NCBI GenBank assembly: GCA_018267095.1
Contig: JAFDZC010000008.1
Location: forward strand, 62,001-126,000
Reading direction: 5' to 3'
Length of the DNA: 64,000 bases
Source: Bacteroidota bacterium
Lineage (GTDB): Bacteria; Bacteroidota; Bacteroidia; Flavobacteriales; Flavobacteriaceae
Under the pieces are notes generated by a model that was not told the DNA's origin, did not search any database, and saw only the letters and a list, made by a program, of their open reading frames with translations. Of the stretch, positions 26,677 to 35,600 are shown piece by piece. The position numbers were made by a program, and so were the translations under genes. Positions within the stretch are counted from its first letter, which is position 1; the number at the start of each line of letters is the position of its first letter.

Positions 26677-28587
26677 TTATGAGAATTGAGTCAGTTGGAA
26701 TGAATCTTTGATTAATTCTTCAAGATCGCGCATCGGCAAAAGTGAATTTTTAAGGATTTCACGGTCATTTTTAGACAATTGTTCAATGTTGATATATTGA
26801 CCGGAATCGTCATTTTTCATTCCTTCAGTAACTCTGATTTTGGACAACGCTTGAAAAGCTTCCGCACAATTGAGGAAAATCTCGGCATTTTTAGAATCAA
26901 CCATCGCCAATTGTTTAAACCTCAAATAAGTATTATTGATTCCTTTGATGTGCAAACTCATCGTAAACAGGCGTGCTCCGTCAATCAGCGGCATTAAACC
27001 TCGTGTTTTGATGTCAAATTTATCTTTGTTCGGGCCTTCTTCTTCTAAAGCAAATTTTTTGAAAAACGTAAGGGCAGAAGGTTTTCGCAGAGCATCATTG
27101 CCCAGATAATCAAAGAAAAGTTTCTTTTTACGGACGTTGTTAAAAATGACTTCGGTAATGGCTTCTTCAATTTTTGGTTCACCATAAGCAATTTCATAAT
27201 CAAAGAAAATACTGCTGATTTCATTGCTGATTTCGCCGGGTGTATTCATCCAATTTTCATACTGTTTGATCCAATCGGTCAATGATTTACACCACAAAAT
27301 ATTACTAGAAAGATGGCCATTCGGACAAGGAGCATAGCCCACTTTTTCAAGAATGCTGACTACTTTTTTTGACAATTTTAAAAAATAATCTTTAACATCT
27401 CGGTATTTTTCGGCGGCAACATCTTCAAAAACAAGAATATGATCTTGGTCGGTGAGGAGTAATTGCTCTTTTCGGCCTTGACTACCAATCGATAATAACG
27501 CAAAACGTGCCGGAGAAGATCCGATTTCTAAAATAGACAACTCAACCGAACGCTTGATAATAGCTAGATTGATTTCGCCTGTTATGTTATTGATGTGGGT
27601 TAGTGGAATATTTTTATTGAGTGAAGTTTGAATCATATCGGTGAGTTTTCCACGAACTCTTTTTAAATCTTTGGCGTCTTGAGATCTTTTTATTTCTTTG
27701 ATTAGAACTCCAGGGTTACTTGCTTGAGCTACAATAAGATCGTGTTCAGCAATAACACCTTTAATTTCTGATTTATCCGTTCCGTCTTGAGTGACACATA
27801 AATGGGTTACGTTACCTTGGAGCATCAATAATTGCGCTTCGGCTAAGGATACGTTTTCCGGAACCGTAATGACAGGAGCAGACATGATTTTGTCAATGGT
27901 TGTTGTAAACGAAAATCTACCGGTTGCAACTTTAGAACGCATATCGGTGTCTGTAACAATACCAATGGGCATATTTTTATCAGAAACAATAACGCTGTTA
28001 ACCAAATTATCGGTCATGAGTTGCGCAACATCTTTGATTAGTGCAGTCGTATTAGTTTTGAGGGGAGTCTTGCTGTATGAAAAAGATTGAAAATACTGTA
28101 TTTCAGGCTGTTGTCCCTGAAAAACAACATTATCAGATAATAACTTCCCTTTGTTTTGATCGCCGGGATTGTTTGAATTGGTTGCAAAACTTTCTAGTAA
28201 AAAGTTCAGAACATCAGCATTTTGAGCAACAAAAGGTCTAAAAACTGCAATAGGAATGGCAAAAATGACGCATTCTTCGCGCGCTTTGGCGGTCATCATG
28301 TAGTTGTTCTTAGCAAAAAAAGGTCTCAAACCAAAAACGTCGCCGGTCACACATTTATTTAGGAATGTTTCTTCGGCATCAGCAATAACCGATAAATTGA
28401 TAATTCCCGAAGCGACCGTATAAAAACTGTCGTGCAAAGGATCATCAATTTTAAAAAGCGTTTTATCTTTTTCTAAATTGATAACGTGTATACTGGATGC
28501 AACAATTTTTAATTCATCAGCCGACAAATAATTAAATGGCGGGTAATTCTTCAGAAAACCAGCAATTCGATCAATAATAGCATTCAT
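26677..28587 (-). CDS. cNMP-binding / CBS / DUF294 nucleotidyltransferase-like signalling protein
   Basis: This 636-residue cytoplasmic protein has three modules. A cyclic nucleotide-binding-like domain covers about 18-130 (the segment 'DSFYTVASGIINLSV'). Two CBS domains cover about 170-295 (VIVSDKNMPIGIVTDTDMR and the following repeat). A DUF294 putative nucleotidyltransferase covers about 330-450, with the motif GSQGRKEQLLLTDQDHILV, followed by a helical C-terminal domain. The nucleotidyltransferase aspartates (TDQD) are present. Such proteins often pair with a DnaQ-like exonuclease beside acetate transporters and acs; their substrate is not established. It probably senses adenine nucleotides or c-AMP-like ligands and modifies a partner. 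It is the promoter-proximal gene of a two-gene operon. Confidence 0.88.
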   Translation of the reverse strand: MNAIIDRIAGFLKNYPPFNYLSADELKIVASSIHVINLEKDKTLFKIDDPLHDSFYTVASGIINLSVIADAEETFLNKCVTGDVFGLRPFFAKNNYMMTAKAREECVIFAIPIAVFRPFVAQNADVLNFLLESFATNSNNPGDQNKGKLLSDNVVFQGQQPEIQYFQSFSYSKTPLKTNTTALIKDVAQLMTDNLVNSVIVSDKNMPIGIVTDTDMRSKVATGRFSFTTTIDKIMSAPVITVPENVSLAEAQLLMLQGNVTHLCVTQDGTDKSEIKGVIAEHDLIVAQASNPGVLIKEIKRSQDAKDLKRVRGKLTDMIQTSLNKNIPLTHINNITGEINLAIIKRSVELSILEIGSSPARFALLSIGSQGRKEQLLLTDQDHILVFEDVAAEKYRDVKDYFLKLSKKVVSILEKVGYAPCPNGHLSSNILWCKSLTDWIKQYENWMNTPGEISNEISSIFFDYEIAYGEPKIEEAITEVIFNNVRKKKLFFDYLGNDALRKPSALTFFKKFALEEEGPNKDKFDIKTRGLMPLIDGARLFTMSLHIKGINNTYLRFKQLAMVDSKNAEIFLNCAEAFQALSKIRVTEGMKNDDSGQYINIEQLSKNDREILKNSLLPMRDLEELIKDSFQLTQFS

Positions 28588-28810
28588 TCAAAACAAAGAT
28601 TAAAACCAATACAAAAATAACAAACATCACAAGCATAAAGAGTATAGCCATGTAGAATGTGAATATCTTTAGGGTATTGTTGAAAGGTTTGGTCAATTTT
28701 GATTTATTTTATTTTACATAATATAAATTATAATACAAAAAAGATTTACGATCATCAAAAAAAGCATTGTTAATTCAAGTATATAATTCTTACAAATTTC
28801 AAAAAAAACA
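28588..28810. other. AT-rich intergenic region, no gene seen
   Basis: Part of the 365-bp gap between divergent genes. It is very AT-rich. A 64-codon frame at 28714-28908 has no family resemblance and overlaps the promoter motifs. ATTCTTACAA at 28786-28795 recurs at the same place upstream of the second paralogue (30796-30805). Confidence 0.6.
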
Positions 28811-28883
28811 TGCATTTCATCGATAAAATAGTTAAATTTATACCGTTCGTCGATTATAGATGCATTTAATCGATATATCTTTG
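28811..28883 (+). promoter_or_regulatory. Promoter region with repeated TCATCGAT motifs (first DUF4832 gene)
   Basis: TGCATTTCATCGAT (28811-28824) is repeated with one change as TGCATTTAATCGAT (28861-28874), exactly 50 bp further. Between them is CGTTCGTCGAT (28844-28854). A perfect -7 element TATCTTTG follows at 28876-28883, 69 bp before the start codon. There is no good TTG element, so the promoter may need an activator binding these motifs. The same elements occur before 30950 and pelF. Confidence 0.6.
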
Positions 28884-28952
28884 TGGTACATCTGATGAAC
28901 CCCAACATTCCGGATGTCTCAAAAGCTAAATAAATCTTAACCTACTAAACTT

Positions 28953-30590
28953 ATGAAGAAGTTATTTTCATTATTGGGATTGCTTCTATGGATTTTTGGA
29001 AGTGCTCAAACAAATACGGTGAACTATACACCATCTACTGCTGTTTTTTCAAATCCTGAAAGAGGTTTTTATCGTTACACAGCTACACATTCTGGAACAT
29101 ATAACAGCTTGAATCAGAATACACTTATAAATTATCGCCTCAACAATAACATCACTTTAATTTTCAGGTATTTTTACATGGAGGAATTCTTGAATGCTCC
29201 CATATCTGATGCATTTTTAGCTAATGTTCAAAGTGATTTCAACAAAATTAGAAATGCAGGTCTTAAATGTGTTATTCGATTTGCATACACTTCTGATGAG
29301 AATGCACCTCAAAAAGATGCTTCAAAAGCACAAATTTTAGCACATATTCAACAACTTCGTCCCATTTTACAAGCCAATGCAGATGTCATCAGTGTCATGC
29401 AAGCGGGCTTTATTGGTGTTTGGGGCGAATGGTATTATACTAGTCAACCTGAATTTGGCGGCTGGGGCTACAATCAAACGGATTTGACTACCGGAAACAA
29501 CAACCACAGAAAAGATATTCTCAATGCCATTTTAACAGCTCTTCCATCTAATAGAATGGTTCAAGTGCGATATCCGGCCTTTAAACAAGGATCCTATTCA
29601 CCAACAGCACTTTCGGACAGTCAAGCATTTTCACAATCCAATTTAGCCAGAATCGGTCATCACAATGATTGTTTTTTGGCCAGTGCTACTGATTATGGCA
29701 CCTATGAAAACGTAAGTCAACAATATCCTTATTTAGAACAAGATACGAAGTTTGTTCCTATGGGCGGCGAAACGTGTAAACTCAACTCACCAAGAACAGA
29801 TTGCTCAACTGCTATGTATGAAATGGCTAAATTTCATTGGTCTTTCTTGAACATTGATTACTTCCCGGGTGTGATTGACGGTTTTACAACCAATAACTGT
29901 TTTACTGATATCCAGAAAAAGCTCGGTTACAGATTTGAATTAAATAGCGCAGCTTTTCCGCAATCAGCATCTATCGGAACTTCATTTCCGATTACTTTAA
30001 AAATAACCAATCAAGGTTACGCTGCACCCTACAACCAAAGAACCGTTTATTTGATTTTAAAAAACCAAACGACCAATCAAATTTATTCTATTCCGATGGC
30101 TACCGATCCTAGAAAATGGTTGGGGCCAAATCAAATAACGATTACTGAAAACCTCACACTTCCGGCCAACATCATCAACGGAAGTTATAAGTTGTATTTA
30201 AGTATTCCGGATGCTGATACAAATTTGTCAACCAGACCCGAATATGCCATTCGTTTAGCCAACGAAAATACTTGGGAAGCTTCAACCGGTTATAATAACC
30301 TTAATTATACTTTAAACGTTTCGGATGCCTTAGCGGTTGATACACATGATAAAATTGACATGGCTATATATCCGGTTCCGGCTAATGACTTAATCAATGT
30401 AGAATTTGACGGGATTGAAAACTATCAAATTAGTTTATTCAATTCATTGGGACAAATGATTAAAACGCCGCAATCAGTTCAAAACAGTAAACTTTCAATT
30501 GATGTAAGTAACATTAATGATGGCTTATATTTTATTGAATTCACCAAAGACGGAAATCGAGATACTCGAAAAATTATCGTTAAGCACTAA
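28953..30590 (+). CDS. Secreted DUF4874/DUF4832 protein with T9SS sorting domain (paralogue 1)
   Basis: The 545-residue precursor has a signal peptide (1-18, ending FGSAQ). A DUF4874-type domain follows (NPERGFYRYTATHSGTYNSL near 33-52), with 'MQAGFIGVWGEWYYT' and 'VQVRYPAFK', and then a DUF4832-type region ('RIGHHNDCFLAS', 'FPMGGETC'-like segment, 'FHWSFLN'). The chain then has a beta-rich domain at about 345-460 and a C-terminal type IX sorting domain at about 465-545 (IYPVPANDLINVEF to DTRKIIVKH). DUF4832 proteins resemble TIM-barrel glycoside hydrolases. T9SS would export it to the cell surface or medium. It is about 55-60% similar by eye to its neighbour at 30950. A role on the Pel-like polysaccharide is inferred from shared promoter motifs. 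Confidence 0.8.
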   Translation: MKKLFSLLGLLLWIFGSAQTNTVNYTPSTAVFSNPERGFYRYTATHSGTYNSLNQNTLINYRLNNNITLIFRYFYMEEFLNAPISDAFLANVQSDFNKIRNAGLKCVIRFAYTSDENAPQKDASKAQILAHIQQLRPILQANADVISVMQAGFIGVWGEWYYTSQPEFGGWGYNQTDLTTGNNNHRKDILNAILTALPSNRMVQVRYPAFKQGSYSPTALSDSQAFSQSNLARIGHHNDCFLASATDYGTYENVSQQYPYLEQDTKFVPMGGETCKLNSPRTDCSTAMYEMAKFHWSFLNIDYFPGVIDGFTTNNCFTDIQKKLGYRFELNSAAFPQSASIGTSFPITLKITNQGYAAPYNQRTVYLILKNQTTNQIYSIPMATDPRKWLGPNQITITENLTLPANIINGSYKLYLSIPDADTNLSTRPEYAIRLANENTWEASTGYNNLNYTLNVSDALAVDTHDKIDMAIYPVPANDLINVEFDGIENYQISLFNSLGQMIKTPQSVQNSKLSIDVSNINDGLYFIEFTKDGNRDTRKIIVKH

Positions 30591-30824
30591 ACTAGCTCCA
30601 AATTCTATTTTTAACCATAAAACTCCCTATTATGCTTACACTACTACTCCTCTACAAGCTTCGAAAAATTATCATATCCATGTGATTTTGTGACTGATAT
30701 TAAGTTATAAACAGCTCAAATGCAGAATGTTAAAAACTTTTTTTAAAGGTATATAATGTGTTATTTCTTACAAAAGAGATATATAACAAGGTAATATTCT
30801 TACAATATTTATTTTTACATGTCA
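30591..30824. other. AT-rich intergenic region, no gene seen
   Basis: The first part of the 359-bp gap between the two paralogues. I see no open frame with family resemblance and no strong terminator. ATTCTTACAA at 30796-30805 matches the same string before the first paralogue, so the duplicated unit included the upstream region. Confidence 0.6.
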
Positions 30825-30894
30825 TTCATCGATGAAAAACGACTCATTCGTTCGTTCGTCGATGATTTTTGTATTTAAACTTATTATATGTTTG
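30825..30894 (+). promoter_or_regulatory. Promoter region with TCATCGAT motifs (second DUF4832 gene)
   Basis: TTCATCGAT (30825-30833) and CGTTCGTCGAT (30853-30863) precede a perfect -7 element TATGTTTG (30887-30894), 55 bp before the start codon. The 11-mer CGTTCGTCGAT is identical to the copy at 28844-28854. Its distance to the -7 element is 23 bp here and 21 bp there. Confidence 0.6.
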
Positions 30895-30949
30895 CAGTAA
30901 CATTTTCAATTCATTACCCAAACAATGATTGAATTAAACCTGCAACATT

Positions 30950-32593
30950 ATGAAAAAAACACTCCTTTTACTAGGGGCATTCTATTGCTTGGCGGTAAAC
31001 GCTCAGACATCGACCATTAACTACACATCGTCAGATGCCGTTTTTCCGAATCCGGAAAGAGGTTTTTACCGATATTCTTCGGCACACACCGGAACATACA
31101 ATCCGTTAGACCAGTCATTCATAACCACTTTCAGAACGACCAACAACATTACTTTGATTCACCGAGAATTCAGATTGAGAGACTTTATCAATAGTCCAAT
31201 TTCTGCAGCATATTTAACCAATATGCAAAACGACTTTGACAAAATCAGAAATGCTGGACTGAAGTGTATTATTCGTTTTGTTTATTCAAATGATGATACT
31301 GTTGAGCCTCGGGATGCTACCAAGCAAATGATGCTTACTCATATCAGTCAATTAGCACCGATACTTGATGCAAATTCAGATATTATAGCAGTTGTACAGG
31401 CTGGTTTTATTGGCGCTTGGGGCGAATGGTACTCTACCAGTCAAGCTGAGTTTGGTGGATACGGATACAATTCTACCGATTTAACTCCAACAAATATCCA
31501 GCACAGAAGAGATATTTTAAATGCTATTTTAAATAACATACCTACAAATCGAGCTGTACAAGTGCGGTATCCGGCATTTAAAATGGATGCTTATGCTAGT
31601 TTTCCGGTGGCAAGTTACCATGTAACCAGTGGCTCACTTTTGGTTAGGATTGGTCATCACAACGATTGTTTTTTAGCTACCGAAGACGACTATGGAACAT
31701 ATGATAATTTAGCAACCGAGCTTCCTTATTTAGAAAACGATTCTCGATACACTCCAGTCGGCGGTGAGACCTGTTTGCTCAATTCTCCAAGAACCGACTG
31801 TTCTTCTGCAACAGCTGAAATGAGGAGATTTCACTGGTCTTTTTTGAACGCAGATTACAACACCGATGTTATAGATAATTTTGTAGGTCAAAATTGTTAT
31901 TCTGAAATCGAAAAAAACCTAGGCTATCGATTTCAGATGATTTCAGCAACATTTCCACAGGCTGTAAACATCGGAAATGTTTTATCGATTAATCTAAGAT
32001 TAAAAAATCTTGGTTATGCCGCTCCTTTCAACGAACGAAAAGCGGTTATAGTTCTCAAAAACACCTCGACAAATGAAATTTATAGAATAGGATTGAATTC
32101 AGACCCAAGACTTTGGTTAGGCCCCAATGATATTTCAATTTCTGAGAATTTATCTTTGCCAACCGGGATTAAAGTAGGCACTTACAAAGTGTATTTGTTT
32201 ATGCCTGATAGTGCTTCTACTCTAGCCAACCGCCCAGAGTATGCTATCCGTTTTGCCAATGAAAATATGTGGGAAGCATCTACAGGTTACAATAATTTAA
32301 ATTTTACGCTCAACGTTACTCCGGCGGCTTTAGGTACAGGTGACTTTTCAAAATTAAGTCTAACTATTTATCCGAATCCGGCTTCAGATGAATTACACGT
32401 AGAATTGGATCAAATTGAAAAATATCAAATTACTTTCTTTAATTCAATCGGACAAAAAATAAACCTCGAACCTGTTTCAACGCAAACCGGAAACAAAACG
32501 TTCAATACGGCAAACCTGAGCGATGGAATGTATTTTATTGACCTTGCCCAAGGCGATTATCACGATACTAGAAAAATTATCATCAGGCATTAA
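30950..32593 (+). CDS. Secreted DUF4874/DUF4832 protein with T9SS sorting domain (paralogue 2)
   Basis: The 547-residue protein is a tandem paralogue of the one at 28953. It keeps the signal peptide (1-18, ending AVNAQ), the NPERGFYRYSSAHTGTYNPL segment, 'VQAGFIGAWGEWYST', 'VQVRYPAFK', 'RIGHHNDCFLA' and the C-terminal T9SS domain (IYPNPASDELHVEL to DTRKIIIRH). Conserved acidic and aromatic residues in the EW and HHND segments could form a glycosidase-like active site. The divergence from paralogue 1 is spread evenly, which points to an old duplication rather than a recent one. A terminator shared with the convergent Pel-like operon follows. Function on a surface polysaccharide is inferred. 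Confidence 0.8.
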   Translation: MKKTLLLLGAFYCLAVNAQTSTINYTSSDAVFPNPERGFYRYSSAHTGTYNPLDQSFITTFRTTNNITLIHREFRLRDFINSPISAAYLTNMQNDFDKIRNAGLKCIIRFVYSNDDTVEPRDATKQMMLTHISQLAPILDANSDIIAVVQAGFIGAWGEWYSTSQAEFGGYGYNSTDLTPTNIQHRRDILNAILNNIPTNRAVQVRYPAFKMDAYASFPVASYHVTSGSLLVRIGHHNDCFLATEDDYGTYDNLATELPYLENDSRYTPVGGETCLLNSPRTDCSSATAEMRRFHWSFLNADYNTDVIDNFVGQNCYSEIEKNLGYRFQMISATFPQAVNIGNVLSINLRLKNLGYAAPFNERKAVIVLKNTSTNEIYRIGLNSDPRLWLGPNDISISENLSLPTGIKVGTYKVYLFMPDSASTLANRPEYAIRFANENMWEASTGYNNLNFTLNVTPAALGTGDFSKLSLTIYPNPASDELHVELDQIEKYQITFFNSIGQKINLEPVSTQTGNKTFNTANLSDGMYFIDLAQGDYHDTRKIIIRH

Positions 32594-32609
32594 AACCTAC
32601 CCAAAAAAG

Positions 32610-32642
32610 AAAGGGATTATCAAATTGGTAATCCCTTTTTTA
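32610..32642. terminator. Bidirectional terminator between paralogue 2 and the Pel-like operon
   Basis: AAAGGGATTA (32610-32619) pairs with TAATCCCTTT (32629-32638) around a 9-base loop, with A- and T-runs on both sides. It serves the plus gene ending at 32593 and the minus gene ending at 32643. Confidence 0.8.
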
Positions 32643-35600
32643 TTAGCGTTGTTTTTTGTATTTGGGCTTAAAATTGTGCTTGATTCCAAACTGAACATTG
32701 TTAGAGTAAAATTTGGATTGTTCAAATATCTCAAAACCAAAGGTCAATGCAGTATAATTAAATAATTGGTAAGATGCCGAAGAACTGAATCGACCAAAGT
32801 GCGAAGCAAAACTATCAAAGAAATAGCCTGCTTCTAATCTGGATTGAAAATTCTCGTTTTTAAATTCCCAGCCTAAACCTCCGCCTCCGTATAATCTGCT
32901 TTTAATCATCCAATACGGATAACCCAATGACATATCTCGAGAGCCATAAGAAGCTTGCGATTCTAAAAACGGTAACAATTTTGATTTTTTAGGCTCGCCA
33001 TCATCCCATAAAACACGCATGGTCAAAGCCAAATTATAGGCATGATCATAATCGTCAACTCTGATATTACCATCCGGCAAGGTTGTATATTTTTTTCTGA
33101 AGGCTCGCCCAAAATTACTTTGATTAAAATGGCGCTCCGGATTAATAATCGGACCAATGGTATCGCGGCTAAGCAAACCGTCGGTATAATAATGCCCTTC
33201 AAAAGCAAACGATACGTTGAAATGCTTGAAAACAAACATATCTTGATAGGCAACCAACTGCAATTGATACATTTTTTGGTTCATGCCTCCGGCCGATTCA
33301 ACCGGTAAAGCGCTCAATTCAGCAGATCGATATCGTTTGTCTTTGGCATGGGTAAAACCAATGCTTCCTTGCGGGTAACCGCGGGCGAATTTGTCAATTT
33401 CAAATCTTCCACGAGCCCAATATTGAGGCTTACTTTCACGTTGCGCCGTGGTAAATTTATATTCCAATCCCATCAAATAATTATCGTAATTATCCTCATA
33501 AATAAGATCTTTAAAATCTAGCTTATAAAATTTAGAATAAGCAAAACCAATGCTGTGAATTTGTTTTTTCTTGTTGTAAAAATTATAACTCAACAAATTT
33601 TTCTGCACCTGAGGATTCTTCTGATTGGTTTCAAGAGAAGTTTTAAAATCAATGAAATTACCCTGGGCCAATCTGATTTCTTTGGTGAGTTTATTGAGCA
33701 CATCCGGATAAAATAAAGCCGCATGATTGGTAATCAAATCTTGTTGCAAATTAGCATTTTCAAACATCACATCGCGGTTGAGCACTTTTCTGAGTTCTTC
33801 TTTTTCATAGCTGTCATGCAACGAATTGGCCAAAACCCATGCATCTTTAAATCGACCTTGCTCATGATAAATATTAGCCATTAAAATCGATGCAATTTCG
33901 TCTTCGGGATGTTTGGCTATATATTCTTTGTACAACGGTTCAATTTCTTTTGATTTACCCGATTCGATATACCAGTTCATTTTTTGAACAAAATCAATTT
34001 CGTTGCTGTAATCTGACCATTCAATGGCTTTTTCAAAATTTCCGTTATCGGCAAAAAGCCAAGTTATTTGAGTGGCCAAATCACCCCAATCAGCGATGGC
34101 TTTTTTGTCTTTTAGCTCGTCATAAGCTTCATCCGGATTGAACTGTAACAAATGTTTGATGTATTCTTTGTAGTTCTGAGGAGTTGGCTCGAGTTTGTAT
34201 AAATTCTTTCGAGCTTCTTTAATTTTTTGATTGTATTCTTCGCTGTCAAAATTAACGATGTAATCCTTAATCAATGCTTTGTCATCAGGAGATACTTTCA
34301 TCTGTTGACTCATCCAACGCTCTTTGTCTGCGTCATTTTTGTATCCGATAAGTCTATCGAGCTCTTTTGAATACATGATGTTGTTCTTGGTTGGATATTT
34401 TGCCACATGCTCTTCGTAGAGTTTCCAAATGTCTAAACCTTTGTCATCCCACGATAAATAATTGGCGTATTTATTCCACAGAGCTGGGTTAATTTCTGGC
34501 GTTGACAGCATTTTACTCTTAAGCGCTGCCATTTCATCTTTGAGTTTTTTCTCGGCCAATTCAGCATAAAAAGCGCCTGAAGTAAAGTTTTTTACATCTA
34601 ATTTATATTGGGCGAAATTGGCTCGAATTCCATTGATTATTGCCGCCAACTTAGCTCTTTCTTTGGGCTTGACATACATCAAATCAGGCAAACTTAACTT
34701 TGATTTGTTTGAATAAATCGAAACAAGCCATCCGTCCATAAATGGAGTTTTGGAATATAAAACCGATTGGCTTCTGAGACTGCTTTCAATCTTATCCGCT
34801 TTATCATCACTAACGAACAAGAACCAGTATTCTTTGTCTTGATTATCTGAATTGATTTGTTTTACGGTGTAAATGCCTTTTTCTGATTCATGGCTAAATC
34901 TCGAAGCTCTCCAATTCATGACGATATCACCACCAACTTCGCCATTCACGAAACGCATTTGCGGATAATAAGAAGTCATTTGTTTCATAAATACCTTAAA
35001 CTCAGGGAACATTGCTTTGTCTGAGTTTTTCGATTTTCGCCAACCATAGTTCATTCCGTTGCGCAAACTATATCCGCCTGCTCGTTTGTCTGCCGTAGCA
35101 GGAATCTGGTAAATATCATCCGGATGCACAAAATGTGTCCATATTCCGGTAAATAAGTACATCGAATGAATAGCATAACGCTCAGTATCATTAAAGTAAA
35201 ATCCACTCGAAATACGCGGATAATCAAACATGCGTTTCTCGTAGGGATCATAATCGAATTCGCGATCACCTCCTTCATCTTTTTGACCCAAAAACAAACT
35301 ACACATGTATTTGATTGAAGGCATCGCATCTTTGAGCGTTTTTACACCCATAGCATCAATTTCATTGGATGGAGGAACATAGGTAGCCGGTAATTTACCA
35401 TAGTCGCTGAGATCCCATTTTTTCTTTACGGTATTGAGCGAAGTCGGAATGAATTTAGGATTTCTCCATAAGCTTTTCATTAGTGATACGTGATTGTAAC
35501 CATGAAAAGCCAATTCGTGCCCATTCTTTTTTACATCATTGACCATCCAATCCGGTAAAGGTTCAGATTTTTCTTTGGTCTTAATTTTACGGGAATTCCA

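Noticed and set aside
28714-28908. 64-codon minus-strand frame in the gap before the first DUF4832 gene
   Set aside because: No family resemblance, AT-driven composition, and it overlaps the conserved promoter motifs.
28811-30894. CRISPR array or short tandem repeats
   Set aside because: The repeated strings are 9-14 bases, irregularly spaced and placed at promoters, with no uniform spacers and no cas genes in the window.
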